A DNA stretch of 64,000 nucleotides from Streptomyces cynarae (GTDB lineage: Bacteria; Actinomycetota; Actinomycetes; Streptomycetales; Streptomycetaceae). A program made the translations under genes and the position numbers. Shown here piece after piece: positions 1-12,671 of the stretch; positions within the stretch are counted from its first letter, which is position 1; each line of letters starts with the position of its first letter. The notes under the pieces are model-generated. The model was not told the DNA's origin. It saw only the letters and a list, made by a program, of their open reading frames with translations, and made no database searches. The DNA is taken from assembly GCF_025642135.1 (NCBI RefSeq), contig NZ_CP106793.1, forward strand, positions 5,176,001 to 5,240,000, written 5' to 3'.

Positions 1-717
1 TCGTCGGCGGCCCTGCGAGCCGTCGAGAAGGCCACCGAGAAGGCCGGCTCCGCGCGGGTCGAGTCCACGACGTCCATGGGCGGGATGCTCGCCCTGGAGA
101 CGGGCGGCCTGCTCGGCTGGGCCGGCGAGTCGGTGGGCACGCTCCGGATCACCTACACGGGCGGACAGCTCGCCGAAACGATGCGCGCGTTGGGCAGCAC
201 GTCGATGGAAGCCCGGCTGCTGCCCGACGCCTACTACGCGAAGGTGGGCGACGCGTTCGCCCGGCGCCTGCACGGCCGGCACTGGATCAGGTACGCCTAC
301 GACGACCTGGCGTCCCTGCCGGGCGGCTCGGGGGCGTATCTCACGGACCAGTTGCGCAACACCGCGCCGCTTCAGCCGGTCAGGCTGCTGCTCGCCTCCG
401 GGGACGTGCGCAGGGTGGGCGAGGAGTCGGTGCGCGGGCGCCGCACCACGCACTACTCGGGCACGGTCACCCCGGCGTCCCTCACGGGAGCCCTCAGAGA
501 GCAACTGGAGCAGGCCGGCGTCACCGAGGAGACGGTCGACGTCTGGGTCGACGACCACGACCTGCTGGTCAAGAAGACCGAGCGGGGCGAGCTGTCCAGC
601 GGCCGGATGTCCTCGACGGCGTACTACCGGGACTACGGCACGAAGATCTCGACGACGAAGCCGCCGACGGCGGACACGGCAGACTTCAAGGACCTGATGA
701 AGACGCAGGGCTCATGA
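1..717 (+). CDS. LppX/LprG-like (LolA-fold) lipoprotein, 3' part only
   Basis: The frame is open from base 1, so the 5' end with any lipoprotein signal lies outside the window. The visible 238 residues start SSAALRAVEKATEKAG and run to a TGA. Alternating short beta strands, a late WVDDHDLLVKKTE-type strand and a YRDYGTKI ending resemble the actinobacterial LppX/LprAFG group, LolA-fold proteins that carry lipids across the envelope. In streptomycetes a lipoprotein gene commonly precedes rplJ, which fits this place. The first in-frame ATG is at 76, but homology-like sequence continues upstream of it, so it is not the start. The family assignment is by resemblance only. Confidence 0.6.
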   Translation, partial: SSAALRAVEKATEKAGSARVESTTSMGGMLALETGGLLGWAGESVGTLRITYTGGQLAETMRALGSTSMEARLLPDAYYAKVGDAFARRLHGRHWIRYAYDDLASLPGGSGAYLTDQLRNTAPLQPVRLLLASGDVRRVGEESVRGRRTTHYSGTVTPASLTGALREQLEQAGVTEETVDVWVDDHDLLVKKTERGELSSGRMSSTAYYRDYGTKISTTKPPTADTADFKDLMKTQGS

Positions 718-802
718 CGGACGACCGTGGGCGACTGCCGACCGTGGATCTCGCCGGCGGCGCGGGGGAGGCCCCCGGGGGAGCCGAGCCGCAGGAGCCG
801 AT

Positions 803-832
803 TTGCTTGACGGCGATCCGGTCCCGTACTCT
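803..832 (+). promoter_or_regulatory. candidate rplJ promoter
   Basis: TTGCTT (803-808) and TACTCT (827-832) are 18 bp apart. An overlapping TTGACG (807-812) is only 14 bp from the same -10, so the -35 is uncertain. Transcription from here would begin just before the L10 leader. Confidence 0.45.
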
Positions 833-837
833 CCTAC

Positions 838-1020
838 AGAAGCCAAAGACCGCTGGTCGTTGCCGTGCGCTCGAACGAGGGCGCGGTGGCCGAAGGATCC
901 GCTGAACTGCGGACGACCCGCGCAGGTGACAGTGGAAGAGCTCCCGGAGTACGTGCGTCGTGACGTGCGTGCGGCCGGTCGAGTCCGCCCCGTGCGCCTG
1001 CGCCGGGGCGTTTCGTTTTC
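838..1020 (+). ncRNA. ribosomal protein L10 leader (autoregulatory mRNA structure)
   Basis: The 230-nt untranslated stretch before rplJ holds an AAAGACCGCTGGTCG segment and a GGACGACCCGCGCAGGTGAC segment typical of L10 leaders, followed by an attenuator-like hairpin. In other bacteria the L10-(L12) complex binds such a leader to repress rplJL. The match is by eye; an Infernal search with the Rfam L10_leader model would settle it. Confidence 0.65.
986..1019 (+). terminator. attenuator-like hairpin in the L10 leader
   Basis: A perfect 7-bp stem, CGCCCCG (986-992) with CGGGGCG (1004-1010), closes an 11-nt loop and is followed by TTTCGTTTT. Its place between the L10-binding region and the rplJ ribosome binding site (GGAAGGAGG, 1052-1060) suggests conditional termination. 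Confidence 0.6.
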
Positions 1021-1070
1021 CCCAGCCCCTTCCGAGCGGTCGTCATCACCCGGAAGGAGGCCGACGCTCT

Positions 1071-1601
1071 ATGGCAAGGCCCGACAAGGCTGCCGCGGTA
1101 GCCGAGCTCGCGGAGCAGTTCCGCAGCTCGAACGCCGCCGTGCTGACCGAGTACCGGGGTCTCACCGTGGCGCAGCTCAAGAACCTGCGCCGTTCGCTCG
1201 GTGAGAACGCCCAGTACGCCGTGGTGAAGAACACGCTGACCAAGATTGCGGCCAACGAGGCCGGGATCACGACGCTCGACGACCTGTTCAACGGTCCGAC
1301 GGCGGTCGCCTTCGTCACCGGTGACCCGGTGGAGTCGGCGAAGGGTCTTCGTGACTTCGCCAAGGACAACCCGAACCTCGTCATCAAGGGCGGTGTCCTT
1401 GAAGGCAAGGCGCTGTCCGCCGACGAGATCAAGAAGCTTGCGGACCTCGAGTCCCGCGAGGTTCTGCTCGCCAAGCTGGCGGGTGCCTTCAAGGGCAAGC
1501 AGACGCAGACTGCTCAGCTCTTCCAGGCGCTCCCGTCGAAGCTCGTCCGCACCGTGGACGCTCTTCGCGCCAAGCAGGCCGAGCAGGGCGGTGCCGAGTA
1601 A
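1071..1601 (+). CDS. rplJ: 50S ribosomal protein L10
   Basis: L10 (uL10) forms the base of the ribosomal stalk and binds L7/L12 dimers. The product is 176 aa and begins [17 protein letters not shown]. The ATG at 1071 is chosen over an in-frame start at 960 because GGAAGGAGG lies just upstream and the extra residues are not L10-like. The motif [18 protein letters not shown] and the C-terminal alanine-rich L7/L12-binding helix are visible. It is followed by rplL after 111 bp and is probably cotranscribed and controlled by the L10 leader. Confidence 0.98.
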   Translation: MARPDKAAAVAELAEQFRSSNAAVLTEYRGLTVAQLKNLRRSLGENAQYAVVKNTLTKIAANEAGITTLDDLFNGPTAVAFVTGDPVESAKGLRDFAKDNPNLVIKGGVLEGKALSADEIKKLADLESREVLLAKLAGAFKGKQTQTAQLFQALPSKLVRTVDALRAKQAEQGGAE

Positions 1602-1712
1602 TTCGGCTCGCGAAATGACCGCCGCCTGACGCGACGGTCGTAGCGGGCCGAACGTACGCCCGCCATACATGTACATCCGGCACCAGCCGAATTAGTGGAA
1701 GGATCGCCCATC

Positions 1713-2096
1713 ATGGCGAAGCTCAGCCAGGAAGACCTGCTCGCGCAGTTCGAGGAGATGACCCTCATCGAGCTCTCCGAGTTCGTGAAGGCGTTCGAGG
1801 AGAAGTTCGACGTCACCGCTGCCGCCGCCGTCGCCGTCGCCGGCCCGGCCGGCCCGGCCGCCCCGGCCGAGGCCGAGGAGGAGAAGGACGAGTTCGACGT
1901 CATCCTCACCGGTGCCGGTGACAAGAAGATCCAGGTCATCAAGGTCGTGCGCGAGCTGACCTCCCTGGGCCTGAAGGAGGCCAAGGACCTGGTCGACGGT
2001 GCGCCGAAGCCGGTTCTCGAGAAGGTCAACAAGGAGGCCGCGGACAAGGCCAAGGAGTCCCTCGAGGGCGCCGGCGCCTCGGTCGAGGTCAAGTAA
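1713..2096 (+). CDS. rplL: 50S ribosomal protein L7/L12
   Basis: L7/L12 (bL12) makes the flexible stalk that recruits and activates translational GTPases. The 127-aa product has the N-terminal dimerisation helices ([20 protein letters not shown]), an Ala/Pro-rich hinge near residues 35-55, and the conserved C-terminal globular domain ([20 protein letters not shown]). A strong terminator follows, although rpoBC lies downstream in the same direction. Confidence 0.98.
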   Translation: MAKLSQEDLLAQFEEMTLIELSEFVKAFEEKFDVTAAAAVAVAGPAGPAAPAEAEEEKDEFDVILTGAGDKKIQVIKVVRELTSLGLKEAKDLVDGAPKPVLEKVNKEAADKAKESLEGAGASVEVK

Positions 2097-2142
2097 GACC
2101 TCCCGCGGGTCCACCAGGACTCCGGGTCCGCACAGGGCCCGA

Positions 2143-2180
2143 GGGGGCCGTACGGAGCGACGCTCCGTACGGCCCCCTTT
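2143..2180 (+). terminator. terminator after rplL
   Basis: A 15-17 bp perfect stem starting GGGGGCCGTACGGAG (2143-2157) pairs with CTCCGTACGGCCCCC (2163-2177) and is followed by TTT. It separates rplJL from the rpoB promoter region. Confidence 0.9.
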
Positions 2181-2842
2181 CGCATGTGCCAACACCCTCG
2201 TGGCCGGTGAGGCCCGCCGACGGCGACGGCTGTCGCTGCCCCGCCGGGACGGCGGTCCGGAAGCGGCGGCCGCCACCGCCCGGCTCCGGGAGGCGCCGCC
2301 CGGCCCCGGCGCAGGGAGCCGGACGCCTGGGACCTCTGTCAGGCGGTGCCGGGGCCGGGGACCGGGGTCGCCCGGATGCACGCCCGGATGCAGTGCGCCC
2401 CTCGCCGAGCCCCTCCGAACAGCGTTCACCCGGATGCCGTAACCCCCCGCCACCGATCCCTCGCACGCCTCACCCTCAAGGCTGTAACGCGAAGGTGCCG
2501 AGGTGCGATCATCCATCCGGGTGGTCGCTCTTCGGCGTTCCGGGGGGTCCGGTGGCGGCTGCCTTGCGTGCGTCGCCGTGGGGGGTATGGTGATCTTCGG
2601 TCGTGCCTCCCGAGGGCCCCGGTGACAGGTCGAACGTGACGATGGCAGCACCCGGTTTGGGCAAGGGGGGCCTTGACGAACCGCACGCAGCGCGCAATTC
2701 TCAGGACGCGTCGTCACTACGATCCGGATCCGAGGCATGGATCGACGACGAAGAGGGCAGTATCGATGTGCATCGAAGGCGTGGCGTGCCGCAGGTGTTG
2801 AGGGACAACGAGGGCCTCCAGGGGATGCCTGAAAACCCGCAC
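2181..2842. other. long non-coding gap before rpoB
   Basis: No reading frame here looks like a real protein on either strand. A weak promoter-like pair TTGACG (2673-2678) and AATTCT (2696-2701), 17 bp apart, is the only extra signal seen besides the better promoter at 2843. Confidence 0.5.
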
Positions 2843-2871
2843 TGGACATCAGTGTGCCTTGTGGCTACACT
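2843..2871 (+). promoter_or_regulatory. rpoB promoter
   Basis: TGGACA (2843-2848) and TACACT (2866-2871) are 17 bp apart, a good housekeeping-type promoter. It implies a leader of about 155 nt before rpoB. The sequence just after it (GTTAGCTGCCTCCTGCC) resembles a stretch seen before rpoB in other actinobacteria. Confidence 0.75.
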
Positions 2872-3033
2872 GACCCTTTGCGCTGCCTGTTAGCTGCCTC
2901 CTGCCCGTCACCAGGAGCACGCCCCACGCTTGAGCACCGAGCATAAGAGTCTCTGACCTGAGGCTTTCCATCTCTGTGCCCGGCGGGGACCGGGACGCGC
3001 GTAGTGAGTCCGAGCCCTCGGAAGGACCCCCTC

Positions 3034-6000
3034 TTGGCCGCCTCGCGCAACGCCTCGACCGCGAATACGAACAACGGCGCCAGCACCGCCCCGCTGCGCA
3101 TCTCCTTTGCAAAGATCAAGGAGCCCCTCGAGGTTCCGAACCTTCTCGCGCTGCAAACCGAGAGCTTCGACTGGCTGCTCGGCAACGACGCATGGAAGGC
3201 TCGCGTCGAGGAGGCTCTGGAGAACGGTCAGGACGTCCCCACCAAGTCCGGCCTCGAGGAGATCTTCGAGGAGATCTCCCCGATCGAGGACTTCTCCGGG
3301 TCGATGTCGCTGACGTTCCGGGACCACCGCTTCGAGCCGCCGAAGAACTCGATCGACGAGTGCAAGGAGCGCGACTTCACCTACGCCGCGCCCCTCTTCG
3401 TCACGGCCGAGTTCACCAACAACGAGACCGGTGAGATCAAGTCCCAGACGGTCTTCATGGGCGACTTCCCGCTCATGACGAACAAGGGCACTTTCGTCAT
3501 CAACGGCACCGAGCGTGTTGTGGTGTCGCAGCTGGTCCGTTCCCCCGGTGTCTACTTCGACTCCACCATCGACAAGACGTCCGACAAGGACATCTTCTCC
3601 GCCAAGATCATCCCGTCCCGGGGTGCCTGGCTGGAGATGGAGATCGACAAGCGCGACATGGTCGGTGTCCGCATCGACCGCAAGCGCAAGCAGTCCGTCA
3701 CCGTCCTCCTGAAGGCGCTCGGCTGGACCACCGAGCAGATCCTCGAGGAGTTCGGCGAGTACGAGTCCATGCGCGCCACCCTGGAGAAGGACCACACCCA
3801 GGGCCAGGACGACGCGCTGCTCGACATCTACCGCAAGCTGCGCCCGGGCGAGCCCCCGACGCGTGAGGCCGCGCAGACGCTGCTCGAGAACCTCTACTTC
3901 AACCCCAAGCGCTACGACCTCGCCAAGGTCGGCCGCTACAAGGTCAACAAGAAGCTGGGTGCGGACGCTCCGCTGGACGCGGGCATCCTGACCGTCGAGG
4001 ACATCATCTCGACGATCAAGTACCTGGTGAAGCTGCACGCCGGCGAGACCGAGACCACCGGCGACAGTGGCGACACGATCGTCGTCGAGACCGACGACAT
4101 CGACCACTTCGGCAACCGTCGTCTGCGCAGCGTCGGCGAGCTCATCCAGAACCAGGTCCGCACGGGTCTGGCGCGTATGGAGCGCGTCGTCCGCGAGCGC
4201 ATGACGACTCAGGACGTCGAGGCGATCACGCCGCAGACCCTGATCAACATCCGGCCGGTCGTCGCCTCCATCAAGGAGTTCTTCGGCACCAGCCAGCTCT
4301 CGCAGTTCATGGACCAGAACAACCCGCTGTCGGGTCTCACCCACAAGCGCCGTCTGTCGGCTCTTGGTCCGGGTGGTCTCTCCCGTGAGCGGGCCGGCTT
4401 CGAGGTCCGTGACGTGCACCCCTCGCACTACGGCCGCATGTGCCCGATCGAGACGCCCGAAGGCCCGAACATCGGTCTGATCGGCTCGCTCGCCTCCTAC
4501 GGCCGTGTCAACGCGTTCGGTTTCGTCGAGACCCCGTACCGCAAGGTCATCGACGGCCAGGTCACCGACGAGGTCGACTACCTGACCGCCGACGAGGAGG
4601 ACCGCTTCGTCATCGCGCAGGCCAACGCGCCGCTGACCAGCGACCTCCGCTTCGAGGAGAACCGCGTGCTGGTCCGCCGCCGTGGCGGCGAGGTCGACTA
4701 CGTCAGCCCCGAGGACGTCGACTACATGGACGTCTCGCCGCGCCAGATGGTGTCGGTCGCGACCGCCATGATCCCCTTCCTCGAGCACGACGACGCCAAC
4801 CGTGCCCTCATGGGCGCGAACATGATGCGTCAGGCCGTGCCGCTGATTAAGTCGGAGTCCCCGCTCGTCGGCACCGGCATGGAGTACCGCTCCGCCGTCG
4901 ACGCCGGCGACGTCGTCAAGGCCGAGAAGGCCGGTGTGGTCCAGGAGGTCTCCGCGGACTACATCACCACGGCCAACGACGACGGCACGTACATCACGTA
5001 CCGGCTGGCCAAGTTCGCCCGCTCCAACCAGGGCACCTCGGTCAACCAGAAGGTCATCGTCAACGAGGGCGACCGCGTCATCGAGGGCCAGGTCCTCGCC
5101 GACGGCCCGGCCACCCAGAACGGCGAGATGGCGCTCGGCAAGAACCTGCTGGTCGCCTTCATGCCCTGGGAAGGCCACAACTACGAGGACGCGATCATCC
5201 TCAGCCAGCGTCTGGTCCAGGACGACGTCCTCTCCTCGATCCACATCGAGGAGCACGAGGTCGACGCCCGTGACACCAAGCTCGGCCCCGAGGAGATCAC
5301 CCGGGACATCCCGAACGTCTCCGAGGAGGTCCTCGCCGACCTCGACGAGCGCGGCATCATCCGCATCGGCGCCGAGGTCATCGCGGGCGACATCCTCGTC
5401 GGCAAGGTGACCCCGAAGGGTGAGACCGAGCTGACCCCCGAGGAGCGCCTGCTGCGCGCGATCTTCGGTGAGAAGGCCCGTGAGGTCCGTGACACCTCGC
5501 TGAAGGTGCCGCACGGCGAGACCGGCAAGGTCATCGGCGTGCGCGTCTTCGACCGCGAGGAGGGCGACGAGCTGCCGCCGGGCGTGAACCAGCTGGTTCG
5601 CGTCTACGTCGCGCAGAAGCGCAAGATCACCGACGGTGACAAGCTCGCCGGCCGTCACGGCAACAAGGGTGTCATCTCCAAGATCCTGCCCATCGAGGAC
5701 ATGCCGTTCCTCGAGGACGGAACTCCGGTCGACATCATCCTCAACCCGCTGGGTGTGCCGTCCCGAATGAACCCGGGACAGGTCCTGGAGATCCACCTCG
5801 GCTGGCTCGCCAGCCAGGGCTGGGACGTCTCCGGCCTGGCGGACGAGTGGGCGCAGCGCCTGCAGGCGATCGGCGCCGACCAGGTCGAACCGCGCACCAA
5901 CGTCGCCACCCCGGTGTTCGACGGTGCCCGCGAGGACGAGCTGGCCGGTCTGCTGCAGCACACGCTGCCGAACCGCGACGGCGACCGCATGGTCCTCCCG

Positions 6001-6519
6001 TCCGGCAAGGCCAGGCTGTTCGACGGCCGCTCCGGTGAGCCGTTCCCGGACCCGATCTCGGTCGGGTACATGTACATCCTGAAGCTGCACCACCTGGTCG
6101 ACGACAAGCTGCACGCCCGCTCGACCGGTCCGTACTCGATGATCACCCAGCAGCCGCTGGGTGGTAAGGCCCAGTTCGGTGGCCAGCGCTTCGGCGAGAT
6201 GGAGGTGTGGGCCCTCGAGGCCTACGGCGCCGCGTACGCCCTCCAGGAGCTGCTCACCATCAAGTCCGACGACGTCACCGGCCGCGTGAAGGTCTACGAG
6301 GCCATCGTCAAGGGCGAGAACATCCCCGAGCCCGGCATCCCCGAGTCCTTCAAGGTGCTCATCAAGGAGATGCAGTCGCTCTGCCTGAATGTGGAGGTGC
6401 TGTCCAGCGACGGTATGTCCATCGAGATGCGCGACACCGACGAGGACGTCTTCCGCGCTGCGGAGGAGCTCGGCATCGACCTGTCCCGGCGCGAGCCGAG
6501 CAGCGTCGAAGAGGTCTGA
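3034..6519 (+). CDS. rpoB: RNA polymerase beta subunit
   Basis: Catalytic beta subunit of RNA polymerase. The TTG at 3034 is chosen because GAAGGA (3021-3026) is 7 nt upstream and the resulting 1161 aa matches the Streptomyces length; a GTG at 3004 would add ten residues that do not look conserved. The rifampicin-binding stretch (about nt 4280-4385, [16 protein letters not shown] then [13 protein letters not shown]) has the drug-sensitive form. The late motifs [12 protein letters not shown] and [20 protein letters not shown] are intact. rpoC follows after 97 bp in the same operon. Confidence 0.98.
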   Translation: MAASRNASTANTNNGASTAPLRISFAKIKEPLEVPNLLALQTESFDWLLGNDAWKARVEEALENGQDVPTKSGLEEIFEEISPIEDFSGSMSLTFRDHRFEPPKNSIDECKERDFTYAAPLFVTAEFTNNETGEIKSQTVFMGDFPLMTNKGTFVINGTERVVVSQLVRSPGVYFDSTIDKTSDKDIFSAKIIPSRGAWLEMEIDKRDMVGVRIDRKRKQSVTVLLKALGWTTEQILEEFGEYESMRATLEKDHTQGQDDALLDIYRKLRPGEPPTREAAQTLLENLYFNPKRYDLAKVGRYKVNKKLGADAPLDAGILTVEDIISTIKYLVKLHAGETETTGDSGDTIVVETDDIDHFGNRRLRSVGELIQNQVRTGLARMERVVRERMTTQDVEAITPQTLINIRPVVASIKEFFGTSQLSQFMDQNNPLSGLTHKRRLSALGPGGLSRERAGFEVRDVHPSHYGRMCPIETPEGPNIGLIGSLASYGRVNAFGFVETPYRKVIDGQVTDEVDYLTADEEDRFVIAQANAPLTSDLRFEENRVLVRRRGGEVDYVSPEDVDYMDVSPRQMVSVATAMIPFLEHDDANRALMGANMMRQAVPLIKSESPLVGTGMEYRSAVDAGDVVKAEKAGVVQEVSADYITTANDDGTYITYRLAKFARSNQGTSVNQKVIVNEGDRVIEGQVLADGPATQNGEMALGKNLLVAFMPWEGHNYEDAIILSQRLVQDDVLSSIHIEEHEVDARDTKLGPEEITRDIPNVSEEVLADLDERGIIRIGAEVIAGDILVGKVTPKGETELTPEERLLRAIFGEKAREVRDTSLKVPHGETGKVIGVRVFDREEGDELPPGVNQLVRVYVAQKRKITDGDKLAGRHGNKGVISKILPIEDMPFLEDGTPVDIILNPLGVPSRMNPGQVLEIHLGWLASQGWDVSGLADEWAQRLQAIGADQVEPRTNVATPVFDGAREDELAGLLQHTLPNRDGDRMVLPSGKARLFDGRSGEPFPDPISVGYMYILKLHHLVDDKLHARSTGPYSMITQQPLGGKAQFGGQRFGEMEVWALEAYGAAYALQELLTIKSDDVTGRVKVYEAIVKGENIPEPGIPESFKVLIKEMQSLCLNVEVLSSDGMSIEMRDTDEDVFRAAEELGIDLSRREPSSVEEV

Positions 6520-6616
6520 CGGGAGTCCGGCGGGCCTCCTGACCAGGAGGCCCGCCGACCCCCAGGCCCCCGTTTCAGACCAAAGACTTAACGACCCTGA
6601 GAGGGATTGACGCATA

Positions 6617-10516
<3,900 letters not shown>

Positions 10517-10530
10517 GCGAGCAGCATGAA

Positions 10531-10569
10531 CCGAAGGGCGGTCACCCCGAGTGGGTGGCCGCCCTTCGG
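10531..10569. terminator. bidirectional terminator between rpoC and the minus-strand block
   Basis: A 17-bp stem with one G-T wobble, starting CCGAAGGGCGG (10531-10541) and closing with CCGCCCTTCGG (10559-10569), sits between two convergent genes and can serve both. Confidence 0.85.
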
Positions 10570-10588
10570 CGTGTCCGGCGTGTCCGGC

Positions 10589-12085
10589 TCAGTGGCGCTG
10601 TGGCTGGAGGTACGGCTGCAGGTGGTGCAGACGGGTGTGGTAGTCCGGGTGCGAGGAGAGAAGCTTGCTGAGCGCGCTCTCCTGGACGGGGGCGCCGCCG
10701 CTCTGAGCGGTCTGTTCGGCGGTCTGCCGCTGTTCCTGCTGGTGCAGCTTGTCGAGGACGGCAGCGAGCATCGGGGCGAAGCCGAGGGCGGCCGCGTGCT
10801 CGTCGGCGCGCAGCTCGGCGCGGCGGCCGACGGCGGCGAGGGCGTAGGGCACGCCCAGGATCAGCAGCGGCAGGCCGTAGAGGGTGCTGATCGTGGCCAG
10901 GGCGACGCAGCCGATGGTCACCGCCACGACGGCGACGCCGAGGCAGCCGAACGCGCGTGACACCTTGAACACCACACCGGAGAACGCCTTCAGGAAGCGC
11001 CAGGCGACGCGACCGGGCAGCGCGTACCAGTAGCCGAGCAGCGAGGACCAGGCGTGGCCGCCGACGTGATGGCCCAGCTCGTGCGCCATGACAGCGGCCA
11101 GCTCGCCGTTGGGGAGCTGGTTCATGGCGAAACGGGTGACGCCGACGATGTGGCCGGCCGCGGCGACCGCGTTCAGGCTGTCGCTGTCCTCCACCCACAG
11201 TTCGTACGTACGGCCGTCGATACCGGCGCGGGCGGTGACCTCCCGCCAGACCGGTTCGAGTTTGGCTCGTTCTTGCGGAGTGGGGTAGCGCAGACGGAGC
11301 AGATGGCGCGCGAGGGCGCTTTCGGTGGGGCGATGGAAGACGAGTGCGCCGCTGGCCAGCCAGGCGAGCACCACCACGATGCCGAATCCACCGAAGAAGA
11401 GGGAGACCAGGCCGACGACGAAGAGGCTGCACAGGAAGTTCGGCAGGTGCAGGAGGAGGTTCCCGACCGCGGTGACGTCGGTACGGCGCTGGTCCCGTGA
11501 GATGTGCACCCGGCCGTGGTCGGTACTGATGTGGTGGGGGTGCGCCGGGTCGTCGGAGGAGAGCGCGGCCGTCGGCGGTGAGGCCGGGGGCGGGGGGACC
11601 GGCGGCGCGGTGTGGGGGTACTGGGGCGGGGACGTGGCCGTGGGCGTCGATGGACCGGCGGCGGTCTGCGGGTAGGCGGGAGCCTGCTGTGGGCTTTGGG
11701 GGTACGCGGCCGGCTGCTGTGGGCTCTGGGGGACCGGCGGCGGCGCGGTGTGGGGGTACTGGGGCGGGGACGTGGCCGTGGGCGTCGATGGACCGGCGGC
11801 GGTCTGCGGGTAGGCGGGAGCCTGCTGTGGGCCCTGGGGGTACGCGGGAGCCTGCTGTGGGCTTTGGGGGTACGCGGGCGGCTGCTGTGGGCTTTGGGGG
11901 TACGCGGGCGGGGCGGCGGCGGTCTGCGGGTAGGGCGGGGGCTGCTGGGGGATCTGCTGGGACCGGGGGTACTGCGGGGGCGGGGCCTGCGGGTACGGGG
12001 GCGGCGCCGGCTGCTGCGGGACGGTTCCTGCAGCCTCGGCGGGAGGCCCCGGGTACTCCGGTGGGGACGGTTGGGGTGCGGTCAT
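10589..12085 (-). CDS. M48-family membrane metalloprotease with Pro/Gln/Tyr-rich repeat N terminus
   Basis: A 498-aa protein. Residues 1-175 are low-complexity repeats of YPQSPQQAPA and TAAGPSTPTA type. Transmembrane segments lie near 210-250 and 378-420. The zinc protease core shows HELGH at 335-339, a third ligand E424 in AELRAD, and a late SSHPDYHTRLHHL as in HtpX/M48 enzymes. The active site should sit next to the membrane. It is the last gene of the block, 37 bp after the PycTM-like gene, so probably cotranscribed with it. Pairing with an SPFH protein recalls membrane quality-control assemblies. The substrate is unknown. Confidence 0.88.
   Translation of the reverse strand: MTAPQPSPPEYPGPPAEAAGTVPQQPAPPPYPQAPPPQYPRSQQIPQQPPPYPQTAAAPPAYPQSPQQPPAYPQSPQQAPAYPQGPQQAPAYPQTAAGPSTPTATSPPQYPHTAPPPVPQSPQQPAAYPQSPQQAPAYPQTAAGPSTPTATSPPQYPHTAPPVPPPPASPPTAALSSDDPAHPHHISTDHGRVHISRDQRRTDVTAVGNLLLHLPNFLCSLFVVGLVSLFFGGFGIVVVLAWLASGALVFHRPTESALARHLLRLRYPTPQERAKLEPVWREVTARAGIDGRTYELWVEDSDSLNAVAAAGHIVGVTRFAMNQLPNGELAAVMAHELGHHVGGHAWSSLLGYWYALPGRVAWRFLKAFSGVVFKVSRAFGCLGVAVVAVTIGCVALATISTLYGLPLLILGVPYALAAVGRRAELRADEHAAALGFAPMLAAVLDKLHQQEQRQTAEQTAQSGGAPVQESALSKLLSSHPDYHTRLHHLQPYLQPQRH
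11601..11831. repeat. 93-bp direct repeat inside the M48 gene
   Basis: Bases 11601-11693 recur at 11739-11831 (offset 138 bp, 46 codons) almost without change. They encode the AYPQTAAGPSTPTATSPPQY unit twice. The offset keeps frame, so copy number can change without breaking the gene. Confidence 0.85.
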
Positions 12086-12122
12086 GGCGGTTCTCGTTCT
12101 TTCCTTGATGTGCGACGGCGGG

Positions 12123-12671
12123 TCAGCCGATCAGCAGGGAGGCGGGGAGCAGGACCGTGCCGGCGCAGAAGGCGACGAGGCCGGCCCGGATCCACTGGTG
12201 TTTGCGGGCGGCGATCCGGCTGGTATCGGTGAGCGCCCGGGTCAGGCCGTCCGTGGGCCGGCGCTCGGTGTCGGCGAGCGCGCGCTCCAGGTGGCCGTGC
12301 CGGACCGCCTGTTGGATGTCGCCGAAGTACGACAGGGGTTGTCCCGGCGCCCAGGCGCCGGAGCGGTAGCGGGGGAGTACGGCGAGCAGCAGGGCGAACA
12401 GGGAGAACGCGAGGGAGACGGCCCCGGCCCACCACATCAGCTCCCCGGGCCCGGACAGCGCGGCCGGCGTCCACTTCCGCCCGGCGAGCAGCCCGCTGAA
12501 CACCCCCGCGGTCATACCGAGCGCGGCGACGAGAACGGAGGCCTTGCTGTCGGCCCGCGCGATCTCGGCCCGCAGCTCGGAGAGCAGCCGCTCACAGAGC
12601 CGGGCCCGGTCGGCGGGGTCGGCGCCGGGTTCACCGACGCCCGGGGCCGCCGAGGGGTCGAGGGCGGTCAT
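12123..12671 (-). CDS. PycTM-like (Pycsar effector family) membrane protein
   Basis: A 182-aa protein with predicted membrane helices near 44-63, 79-99 and 161-181. The motif ARADSKASVLVAALG before the first helix and SYFGDIQ after the second are hallmarks of the PycTM group, membrane effectors that bind cyclic pyrimidine nucleotides and damage the membrane in Pycsar antiphage systems. Its ATG overlaps the stop of the SPFH gene (ATGA, 12668-12671), so translation is coupled. A cyclase is encoded two genes upstream, which supports the assignment. Similar proteins also occur outside proven Pycsar systems, so the ligand and toxicity are inference. Confidence 0.75.
   Translation of the reverse strand: MTALDPSAAPGVGEPGADPADRARLCERLLSELRAEIARADSKASVLVAALGMTAGVFSGLLAGRKWTPAALSGPGELMWWAGAVSLAFSLFALLLAVLPRYRSGAWAPGQPLSYFGDIQQAVRHGHLERALADTERRPTDGLTRALTDTSRIAARKHQWIRAGLVAFCAGTVLLPASLLIG

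Noticed and set aside
714..905. Small + strand frame overlapping the first stop
   Set aside because: Covers the rplJ promoter and leader, and its product has no recognisable character.
3034..6519. Possible rifampicin-resistant or duplicated rpoB
   Set aside because: The rifampicin pocket residues are the usual sensitive ones and only one copy is present.
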